This document shows positions 23,777-31,408 of a DNA stretch of 32,724 bases, piece after piece. Made by a program: the position numbers and the translations under genes. The stretch spans positions 1-32,724 of the forward strand of contig SVTX01000021.1 of assembly GCA_015063545.1 (NCBI GenBank), read 5' to 3'. The notes under the pieces were generated by a model. It was not told where the DNA came from, did not search any database, and saw only the letters and a program-made list of their open reading frames with translations. The DNA is from Oscillospiraceae bacterium (GTDB taxonomy: Bacteria > Bacillota > Clostridia > Oscillospirales > CAG-272). The first letter of the stretch is position 1; every line of letters begins with the position of its first letter.

Positions 23777-26435
23777 TCCTTATCTGCTTTTGATAGCGAT
23801 CCCGCTTCTTGCCGCGGTCATTATACCGTTTGCAATAGCAATCCGTAAGGATAACAGAAGCAAGAGCGTGGTGACGTCTCTTGTGATCCATATCCTTATC
23901 GTTGCTTTGATAACCTTGGGCATATCAGGCACGACAGTCACCAAGGTTATGACGGAAACGCAGGTTATCGTAGTTGCCGATGTTTCTTATTCGGCAAACC
24001 GCAATCTCAGCTTGGTTGATGAATATATTGCCAAGGTTGAGCAGGCTATGCCGGAAAATTCCAACATGGGAGTGGTGTGCTTCGGTAAAGACTGCAGTGT
24101 TCTTACACCTGTCGGGCAAGAGTTTACAAGTGTTAAGAATGCAAACGTTGACGATAGCGCTACAAATATTTCAAGCGCACTTGATTATGCGGCAACACTT
24201 TTCGAGGATAACGTAATAAAGAGAATAGTGCTCATTACGGACGGAAAGCAGACAGACAGTAATGCGACTGCAAGACTTATAAACTCCATAGAAAATCTGT
24301 ATGCCAAAGACATCTATATAGACGCGATATATCTTGATGACAATATTGACGAAGATACTCATGAGGTTCAAATAAGCGGAGTGGATTATACGGGTTACAC
24401 TTATCTTAACCATGAATCGGTTGCAGATGTTTTGATCCAGTCCAATAAAGAGACGAATGCTATTCTTTCGGTATTTGCTTCAACATCCGGCGAAAAATAT
24501 TCCAAGATAGAGGATATCGCTCTAACGTTGGATAAGGGATATAACATAGTGAATATCGATCTTCCTACGTCGGATGCGGGGGATCATGATTATAGGATAG
24601 AGATAAAATCTGAGAATGATACGTCGCAGCATAACAATCAATACAGTTTCACGCAAAGTGTTTCGGGTGAGCTGAAGGTTCTTCTGGTTGCTTCAAGCCA
24701 GAACGAGGTGGATGCTGCTCAGGCGCTGTACGGAGATGTTGCACAGATTGAATCTCACATAATTAACGACAAGACGAAGGATCGCGATAAAAAGGTTCCG
24801 TACAGCATAGAGGATATATGCAAGTATGATGAAATCATGCTTTCCAATGTGGATGTTCGAAATATAAACAATTATAGCGCGTTCATTGAAAGTGTTGAAA
24901 AAGCGGTGTCTCTGTTTGGAAAGAGCCTTGTGACAGCAGGGGATGCGAAGATCCAGAACAAGACGGATGATACGCTTAAGGCGCTTGAGGATATGCTTCC
25001 CGTAAGATACGGAAATGACGATCAAGATACAAAGTTCGTTGGTATAGTAATTGATGCGTCACGCAGCATGGAAAGCCTCGACCATCTCACAATGGCAAAG
25101 CAGGCAGCAGCGCAGCTCGTTAATCTTTTAAATGATGGGGACTATGTAACTATAGTTTCATTCTGCGGGGAAGTATATGTTCCCCAGCATCCCATACAAG
25201 CAGATAAAAAGCAGGATCTTATAAATACGATCAATGCCATAGAGCCCAGACAGGGAACTTTTATAGGCTCAGGTCTGCAAAAGGCATCAGAGCTTATGAC
25301 AAATGCGGCATTTTCAAATATTGAGAACAAGCAGGTGTTTTTGATAAGTGACGGAATGTCATATACCGGTGAACCGGATAACCCTGTAACAGCCGCAAAG
25401 CAAATGCTTGATAATGGCATTATTACGTCTACTATCCACACCAGAAGACCTAACAAGGACGAGGATCAAGGCACATCCGCTATGCAGAAGATCGCCAAGG
25501 GTGGTGCCGGAGAATATTACGATGCTTCCAATGTTTCTGCTATGGGAGAGCTGATATTGTCCAAGATAGCCGATGATATCACCGAATCGGTAGTAAATGC
25601 GGATTCGTCTGTAGAGATAACCAAAAAGAAAGATGATGTTTTGGGTGGAATAGTTTCCTTGCCCAACATATCGGGATATGTATATTCCAAGGCTAAAGCA
25701 AGCGCAAATACAGTACTCGCTTCCAAATACCGTAAGAGTGCGGATACAGAGATCGAGGTTCCGGTATATGCGTATTGGGAATACGGAAACGGACAGGTAT
25801 CTGCGCTGACTACGTCTATTTGTGGAGAATGGGTATCTAATTGGCAGGAAGGCACGGGACATCAATTCTTGAAAAATATTCTTTCAGCAAACACCCCGGA
25901 AGAAAAGCAGGATTATCCGTTTGTGCTTAACGTAGAGTATGACGGAACATATTCAAATGTTGAGATCACGCCGATGATCATTAATCCGTCGGCTAAGGTA
26001 GAGGTTGAGATGATCTCTCCTGACGGAGAAATAACAAATGAGAAGCTCATTTTTGATTCTGAAAAGTATTTTTACAGTTTTGAAACTCCTACGCTTGGAA
26101 AGCATGAAATAAAAGTGAAGTATTCCTATGGAGATACTTACTTTGAGGCTCGTAACTTTGTAACGCTTTCGTATTCACCGGAATATGACAGCTTTACAGT
26201 GTTTGACTCATCAAGCCTATATGAATCTGTAAGAAACAGAGGCACTGTGAGTGAAAACGGAGATATAACGCTTGAAAACGACACAACGGAAGTAGCAACG
26301 TATACCGTGGATTTCACAGTTCCGTTCCTTATTGCGGCGATCGCGCTCTATATTGTCGATATTATTATAAGAAAGATAAAGTGGAATGATATCAAGTCGC
26401 TGTTCAGTAAGAAAGCAAAGAAGGGAGGCGCGTGA
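23754..26435 (+). CDS. Large membrane protein with tandem vWA domains
   Basis: An 893-residue protein. Two N-terminal helices (about 8-30 and 40-58) are followed by a first vWA-like domain with D76-VSYS80, beta-rich and Rossmann-like middle parts, a second vWA domain starting near 430 with D434-ASRS438, another beta-rich region and a C-terminal helix (about 857-876) with a basic tail. Both MIDAS motifs keep D-x-S-x-S. The second vWA continues with ISDGMSYTGEPDN, typical of the metal-coordinating loop. The ATG at 23754 lies inside the 3' end of the BatA-like gene; an earlier in-frame start is unlikely. The topology, with two or more helices, resembles BatA/BatB fusions and planctomycete-type vWA proteins. 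Confidence 0.85.
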   Translation: MKNISFDNPYLLLIAIPLLAAVIIPFAIAIRKDNRSKSVVTSLVIHILIVALITLGISGTTVTKVMTETQVIVVADVSYSANRNLSLVDEYIAKVEQAMPENSNMGVVCFGKDCSVLTPVGQEFTSVKNANVDDSATNISSALDYAATLFEDNVIKRIVLITDGKQTDSNATARLINSIENLYAKDIYIDAIYLDDNIDEDTHEVQISGVDYTGYTYLNHESVADVLIQSNKETNAILSVFASTSGEKYSKIEDIALTLDKGYNIVNIDLPTSDAGDHDYRIEIKSENDTSQHNNQYSFTQSVSGELKVLLVASSQNEVDAAQALYGDVAQIESHIINDKTKDRDKKVPYSIEDICKYDEIMLSNVDVRNINNYSAFIESVEKAVSLFGKSLVTAGDAKIQNKTDDTLKALEDMLPVRYGNDDQDTKFVGIVIDASRSMESLDHLTMAKQAAAQLVNLLNDGDYVTIVSFCGEVYVPQHPIQADKKQDLINTINAIEPRQGTFIGSGLQKASELMTNAAFSNIENKQVFLISDGMSYTGEPDNPVTAAKQMLDNGIITSTIHTRRPNKDEDQGTSAMQKIAKGGAGEYYDASNVSAMGELILSKIADDITESVVNADSSVEITKKKDDVLGGIVSLPNISGYVYSKAKASANTVLASKYRKSADTEIEVPVYAYWEYGNGQVSALTTSICGEWVSNWQEGTGHQFLKNILSANTPEEKQDYPFVLNVEYDGTYSNVEITPMIINPSAKVEVEMISPDGEITNEKLIFDSEKYFYSFETPTLGKHEIKVKYSYGDTYFEARNFVTLSYSPEYDSFTVFDSSSLYESVRNRGTVSENGDITLENDTTEVATYTVDFTVPFLIAAIALYIVDIIIRKIKWNDIKSLFSKKAKKGGA

Positions 26436-26437
26436 GA

Positions 26438-27949
26438 ATGAAGAACAGATTTCTTACAAATATTTTGATTGTTTTGCTTCTTATCTGCGCCCTCGTTTCT
26501 TGCGGAAAATATCAGGACGCATTAGGGAAAAGCACTGAGACGGAAACCGAAAAGCCAAGCGATGATGTTGCTGACGGTAATACCGAAAGCGAGGATGATA
26601 ATTTTTCCGTTACGTTGATTTTTGATGGTGATCAGTATATTCCCGACATTCCGATATACGCCAAATGGACGGATGACAAAAGCTACCATGAAGCGGCATT
26701 TGATGAAACCGGAGTGGCAAAGATAAGCGGTTTGGACGGAGACTATCAGGTTACGCTTTCGGACGTTCCCGAAGGTTATACGTATAATCCAAACGCATAC
26801 GTTGCCACGAACAATTCAAAAAACGTTACGATAGAGCTTTACAAATGTGTTAAGTCCCGAACCGGCGGTGGAGGATTGTATAATTGCATAGCTATAAACA
26901 AGCTTTCTGTATACAGGGCGGCGTTGGAAAACGATAAATCTCAAGTATTTTTTGAATTTACCCCTTCGGAAAGCGGAACTTACTCGATAGAATCGTGGGT
27001 GAACGTTACTGACAACACTGTCAATCCTTTAATAGACGTTTATACCGGGTCTTCTGCGGCTAAGTTTTTCCATAAAACACTTGATGAAGGTGGGAAATCA
27101 TCTACCTACACGAAGAATTTTAAGTATGAGATCAACGTGGATGAGAGAATGATCGGTAATACATACACCTTTGCTATCAGGGCTGAAAGCGAGAAGGGTT
27201 TTCCCGTAAACGTTGATTTTGCGGTTCAATTGGACGGTGGGTTTAAAATAGATTGGTCTACGTCTGTGCTGATGATACCGCAAGCGGAGCTGAAATCAGT
27301 TCAGGCGCCTATCGGACGAAAGCTCGTCGGTCCTGAGATCAATCTGTCTCCGGGAAAATATAGGTTTGACGGCACGATGTACGGTCTTAACGAGGATGAC
27401 GGATATTACCACAAGTACAACGAGGCTACAGGAAAATATGACGGAGAGCTTTTGTTCGCGTATATCTCGTCTCCGTGCAGATTTCTTGACGATGCTTTTA
27501 CAACCATAGAGTATCACGGAAATAAGGCTCTTACCGTATCCAACGGAACGGAAAATTATAAGTTCTTTATTGAAGGATCCGGAACGGTAGGATATTTCTG
27601 TGTCAATATCTCTCAGCCCCCGACTAAGTGTCCGTGCATTTTAAACGGATGCGGCGGAGTTTGTGTTGACGGATGTAAGGAATGTATGTCCGAGTGCAAT
27701 ACGGTATCCCAAGAGGAATATGACGGAATGCGCAGAGGAGGATATGCTAATTACGTAAATTCCGACGGGCTTTGCCCGGTAACTCAGGAGCTCAAGGACT
27801 TTTTGCAAAAGTATAGCGTAAACCAAAGACTTTTCAACGACGGAAACGGATGGGTGGAGAACAACGATATCATAGACGTTGACGCGCTTGAAGACGATCA
27901 ATGGTTGTTCGCTTGTGCGTATTATGAGGGCTTTACCAATTTGCCTTGA
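26438..27949 (+). CDS. Lipoprotein with seven-cysteine cluster, unknown function
   Basis: A 503-residue predicted lipoprotein. The signal peptide ends in the lipobox LVSC (Cys at about residue 22), followed by an acidic linker rich in Glu, Asp and Thr (about 23-55). Beta-rich domains follow; the part from about 55 to 130 (IPIYAKWTD...GVAKISGLDGDYQVTLSDVP) resembles an Ig- or carboxypeptidase-regulatory-like fold. Near the C-terminus seven cysteines lie within 23 residues (398, 400, 405, 409, 413, 416, 420), followed by a helical end. ATG 26438 is favoured over GTG 26432 because GGGAGG (26423-26428) is well spaced. The start lies just after the vWA gene, so it belongs to the operon. No family was recognised. 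Confidence 0.8.
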   Translation: MKNRFLTNILIVLLLICALVSCGKYQDALGKSTETETEKPSDDVADGNTESEDDNFSVTLIFDGDQYIPDIPIYAKWTDDKSYHEAAFDETGVAKISGLDGDYQVTLSDVPEGYTYNPNAYVATNNSKNVTIELYKCVKSRTGGGGLYNCIAINKLSVYRAALENDKSQVFFEFTPSESGTYSIESWVNVTDNTVNPLIDVYTGSSAAKFFHKTLDEGGKSSTYTKNFKYEINVDERMIGNTYTFAIRAESEKGFPVNVDFAVQLDGGFKIDWSTSVLMIPQAELKSVQAPIGRKLVGPEINLSPGKYRFDGTMYGLNEDDGYYHKYNEATGKYDGELLFAYISSPCRFLDDAFTTIEYHGNKALTVSNGTENYKFFIEGSGTVGYFCVNISQPPTKCPCILNGCGGVCVDGCKECMSECNTVSQEEYDGMRRGGYANYVNSDGLCPVTQELKDFLQKYSVNQRLFNDGNGWVENNDIIDVDALEDDQWLFACAYYEGFTNLP

Positions 27950-27975
27950 TAAAATTGGATAATTCAAGATTTCAT

Positions 27976-28006
27976 TTTAATTTGTAGCAATAAGAATCAA
28001 ATTAAA
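27976..28006. promoter_or_regulatory. Inverted repeat upstream of repeat lipoprotein gene
   Basis: TTTAATTTG (27976-27984) and CAAATTAAA (27998-28006) are perfect 9-bp arms with a 13-base spacer, 32 bases before the ATG. It could be an operator or an mRNA stem in the leader. No convincing -35/-10 pair or terminator is visible in the 89-base gap, so the gene may be co-transcribed with the vWA operon. Confidence 0.4.
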
Positions 28007-28038
28007 TTTGAGATAAATTTTTTAAGGAGGAAACTAAA

Positions 28039-31000
28039 ATGAAAAAGAGTTTCTTAGTTCTTTTGTGCGTATTGCTCGCAATGATGTTTGTATTCGTTGC
28101 ATGTGGCGAGGACGATAAGACCAATGAGCCCGCAGCAGAGCATACACACACCTACGCAAAGACCTGGACAAGCGATGCTACAGGTCACTGGTATGCCGCA
28201 ACATGCGAGCATAAGGATGCAAAGGCTAACTTCGCGGCTCACGTAGATGATGATAATAACGGCATCTGCGACACCTGCGAGTACGTTACCTGTGAGCATA
28301 CTTATGCTGAGACATGGAGCACCGACGAAAAGAATCACTGGTATGCTGCTACTTGTAAGCATGCTGTGACAAAGGATCTTGGCGCGCACGCTGATGCCGA
28401 CAAGGACGGAGCATGTGATACCTGCGCGTATGTTGTTTGTGAACACACATATGCAACAGAGTACACAACAAACGAGACCAATCACTGGTATGCTGCTACT
28501 TGCGGCTGCAACGTCAAGAAGGACGATGCGGCGCATGCAGGTATGGAAGACGGTATCTGTGACACCTGTAACTACGGTGCGCATGATCACACCTGGTCTG
28601 ATTGGAAGACTGACGGAGAGAAGCACTGGAAGGAATCCACATGCGAATCTCACGCAGCTATTAAAGCAGAAGAAGGCACACACACAAATGAGCTTTCTAA
28701 CGACGGTATCTGTGACGTTTGCGCATACGTAACATGCGCTCATACTTATGAGGACGGCTGGAGCTTCAACGCGACACAGCATTTCCACAAGGCTACATGC
28801 GGATGCAACGTTCCCGGAAGCGATGCGGCTGATCATGATGAGAACGGCGAGGAATACTCCTGCTCCGTTTGCGGATACACAGACCACGAGCACACATTTG
28901 CTGAGGGCTGGACAAGCGACGGAACAAACCACTGGCACGTAGCAAGCTGCGGATGTGAGGATATCTCCGGACTTGAAGCACACATCGGTATGAACGACGG
29001 TATCTGTGACGTATGTAATTACGGCTATCACGAGCACACATGGGCTGACAGCTATTCAAACGACGCTGACAACCACTGGTACAACAGCACGTGTGAGGGA
29101 CATGACATTCTCGTACAGGGAACAGAAGCGCACGTTGACATCAACAACGACGGCACGTGTGACGTTTGTTTCTACGTAAGCTGTAATCATACATTCGGTA
29201 CAGAATGGACATACGATGCCAAGGGACACTGGTATGCTGCAACCTGCGGACACAACGTAAAGGGCAGTTACGAAGAGCATGATTTCAGCGGCGAGAACTT
29301 CTCTTGCGTAGTATGCGCATGTGAAAACGTCCTTGATGACGCTATCAACAAGGGAACATCCACCGAGAGCGCAAACAAGGTCGCAAGCGGAACTGTTTCC
29401 AGCAAGGAAGCATATGATAACTTTGAAGTTACATTTGAATTCGGTGAAAATTATACACATATAGTTGATATCGGTGAGGAATCCGGCAATGAATATTGGA
29501 TTCACAAGCTCAACAACGATTCTATATTCGGACTTCAGGAATATCAGTACATGGGCTACGGTTACGGTGTATCCAAGTACGAGGATGCAACCGCATCCGA
29601 TGTTTTGGGACGTAAGTTTGACATTTCCTTCCTCTCATATTCTCTTGAATATGCATACGGTGTAGAGGATTTCCTTTATCAGGTTTACAACTTCGCTATG
29701 ACAAGTGAAGAGGCAAACGGAGATCTTAATTCTACGTATGATGAAGCTACTAACACATATTACTTCTCATTCGAGTGCATCTCCGGTGACGGTGAATACG
29801 GTACTCTCAAGGTAATTGAGGTATCCTTCACACTCAGCGAAAACAATGTTATCACATCTATGGCACTCACATACGATGCTTATTGGGATCCCACAGCAAA
29901 TCCTGAGGATGTGACCGGCAAGGATTACATTATTTACGAGGATGGAAGCGCAGTTCTTCTCGAAGGCGCTGAGGCAGACCGTTCTTACAGCTACACAATT
30001 ACCCAGACAGAGGGTGATAGAGTAGCGGTTTCTCCCTACAATTTGGACGAGATGCTTGTTACCGACTTTGAAATTACAGACGTTGAGGGTAATCCCGTAA
30101 CATCCGATACAGAGTTTGGCAAGGGTGAAGAAGCAACCTTTGCTGTTTCCGGTCTTGCTCCCGAAGGTGCAAACCTTGAGCTTGACGCTTTCACATTCTC
30201 TGCAACATGTGACGGAGAAGAGCAGTGGTTCAGCCCCTATTTTGACACGTACAGCAATACATTCTCCTTCACACCCTACACAACAGGTGAATGGGAGGTT
30301 ATAATTAAGACAACCAACGTTGAAAAGATCATTACATTCACAGTAGTTAATCCTACAACAACGTCTCTCACACCTACAGTGGACGGTTCTCAGACAACGT
30401 CTGCTACCGTTTATGCAGGCATGAACCTTACATTCTCCGCAATAGCTCAGAGCGCTTATGCAGACAAGAATTTCACTGCAACCGTAGAGGGCGCAACACT
30501 TACCGAGAGCGAAACGCTTGATGCAACATGGGTATTCAACGCTACCGAGATCGGTACTTACGTAATTACTCTTACATCCACAGCTAATCCTGAGGTTACA
30601 ACAACTCTTACGGTTGAGGTTCTTGAGGCTCCCGATGTTTCCGATGTTCTTGTTGGCTTCTATCAGGGCGGATATCAGGACTACAACACATGGGATGAAT
30701 ATACAGTCTCTGTTGAGTTTGTGCCCGAATCCGAAGGTGCTCTCAAGGGTACTATGAATATAACTGTTGAGTGGTTTAACAGATATTCTTGGGACCAGGT
30801 TGAATACAGCAAATCCGCAGTATATTCTTACGAATACGCTGACGGCGCTATTACAACCGCGTATGTTTCCGGTGACACGCTTCCCACAGAATATACTTTC
30901 GCTATCAGCTCTTCCTTCGGAATTTCCTTCTCGTTCGCAGATCCTTGGGGCGAGATAGAGACTGTAGAAATGGAAGCCTCTGAGCCTGCAGGCGACACTG

Positions 31001-31278
31001 TGGTTCTTGAGGGTTATTGGATCGATGCTGAACAGAAGTATAGTTTCCAATTCTGGCCCGGTGATACAAACAATGTAACCGAGCTTTACACAGGCAACTA
31101 TAGTCAGTCCAGCTTCTACTGTACGGTTGATGAGAACAACCAGATCACTGTTGAGGTCGTTTATGACGGTGGAATAGAAGGCTTTGATAACGACGTTTAC
31201 GGTATTGTAGGCGACGGTCAGATCACGTTCTATTTCTCCAATGGAACAACAGTTGTTCTTACACCTGAGGTTTGGTAA
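28039..31278 (+). CDS. Giant surface lipoprotein with eight Cys/His-rich tandem repeats
   Basis: A 1079-residue predicted lipoprotein. The signal peptide ends with the lipobox-like VFVAC (Cys22), then an acidic linker. Residues 35-430 are eight repeats of 48-51 residues, each running H/C-x-H-T-aromatic...W...HW.AATC.H......H......GICD.C.Y. After the repeats come a beta-rich region (about 430-690), two Ig-like domains (about 690-870) and a C-terminal beta-rich region rich in Tyr, Trp and Phe. A very strong AAGGAGG precedes the ATG. Codon choice is more uniform than upstream (many ACA, AAC, GAC, TAC), suggesting high expression. Related HTY...HW..ATC repeats are known in surface proteins of gut Firmicutes, but their role is not established. 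It is followed by a strong terminator. Confidence 0.87.
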   Translation: MKKSFLVLLCVLLAMMFVFVACGEDDKTNEPAAEHTHTYAKTWTSDATGHWYAATCEHKDAKANFAAHVDDDNNGICDTCEYVTCEHTYAETWSTDEKNHWYAATCKHAVTKDLGAHADADKDGACDTCAYVVCEHTYATEYTTNETNHWYAATCGCNVKKDDAAHAGMEDGICDTCNYGAHDHTWSDWKTDGEKHWKESTCESHAAIKAEEGTHTNELSNDGICDVCAYVTCAHTYEDGWSFNATQHFHKATCGCNVPGSDAADHDENGEEYSCSVCGYTDHEHTFAEGWTSDGTNHWHVASCGCEDISGLEAHIGMNDGICDVCNYGYHEHTWADSYSNDADNHWYNSTCEGHDILVQGTEAHVDINNDGTCDVCFYVSCNHTFGTEWTYDAKGHWYAATCGHNVKGSYEEHDFSGENFSCVVCACENVLDDAINKGTSTESANKVASGTVSSKEAYDNFEVTFEFGENYTHIVDIGEESGNEYWIHKLNNDSIFGLQEYQYMGYGYGVSKYEDATASDVLGRKFDISFLSYSLEYAYGVEDFLYQVYNFAMTSEEANGDLNSTYDEATNTYYFSFECISGDGEYGTLKVIEVSFTLSENNVITSMALTYDAYWDPTANPEDVTGKDYIIYEDGSAVLLEGAEADRSYSYTITQTEGDRVAVSPYNLDEMLVTDFEITDVEGNPVTSDTEFGKGEEATFAVSGLAPEGANLELDAFTFSATCDGEEQWFSPYFDTYSNTFSFTPYTTGEWEVIIKTTNVEKIITFTVVNPTTTSLTPTVDGSQTTSATVYAGMNLTFSAIAQSAYADKNFTATVEGATLTESETLDATWVFNATEIGTYVITLTSTANPEVTTTLTVEVLEAPDVSDVLVGFYQGGYQDYNTWDEYTVSVEFVPESEGALKGTMNITVEWFNRYSWDQVEYSKSAVYSYEYADGAITTAYVSGDTLPTEYTFAISSSFGISFSFADPWGEIETVEMEASEPAGDTVVLEGYWIDAEQKYSFQFWPGDTNNVTELYTGNYSQSSFYCTVDENNQITVEVVYDGGIEGFDNDVYGIVGDGQITFYFSNGTTVVLTPEVW
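28141..29328 (+). repeat. Coding tandem repeats, eight units of about 147 bases
   Basis: Unit boundaries by residue: 35-84, 85-133, 134-181, 182-232, 233-282, 283-330, 331-381, 382-430. The first ligand-type residue alternates His or Cys (H, C, C, H, C, H, H, C). Each unit keeps C-x2-C near its end and an HW/HF plus TC (or SC) in the middle. The units differ in DNA sequence, so this is an old duplication rather than a recent slippage. Confidence 0.9.
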
Positions 31279-31310
31279 TAATATCGACCAAAATTACAAT
31301 CTATAAAACA

Positions 31311-31346
31311 CCCCCGACAGTGCCAAGCACTGTCGGGGGGATTTTT
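31311..31346 (+). terminator. Strong terminator of repeat lipoprotein gene
   Basis: CCCCCGACAGTGC (31311-31323) pairs perfectly with GCACTGTCGGGGG (31327-31339) around CAA, followed by TTTTT at 31342-31346. Confidence 0.93.
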
Positions 31347-31353
31347 AAAAAGA

Positions 31354-31384
31354 AATACCCGATGCGGATTCCGCATCGGGTATT
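31354..31384 (-). terminator. ppdK: Terminator of ppdK (minus strand)
   Basis: A near-perfect 31-base palindrome with 15-base arms. On the minus strand it is followed by TTTCTTTTT, and it lies 25 bases after the ppdK stop. It stands back to back with the plus-strand terminator, separating the convergent genes. Confidence 0.9.
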
Positions 31385-31408
31385 ATATGTTTGATTTTAA
31401 GTTTTAAA

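Noticed and set aside
28054..29037. Minus-strand reading frame of 327 codons within the repeat region
   Set aside because: Its repeats mirror the plus-strand repeats; no ribosome-binding site or family features.
28141..29328. Regular repeats considered as a CRISPR array
   Set aside because: Units are about 147 bases, divergent in DNA, wholly in frame and encode a conserved protein repeat; no cas genes nearby.
29767..31050. Minus-strand reading frame of 427 codons opposite the repeat lipoprotein
   Set aside because: Its Cys-rich, domain-free translation is the antisense shadow of a coding strand with biased codon use.
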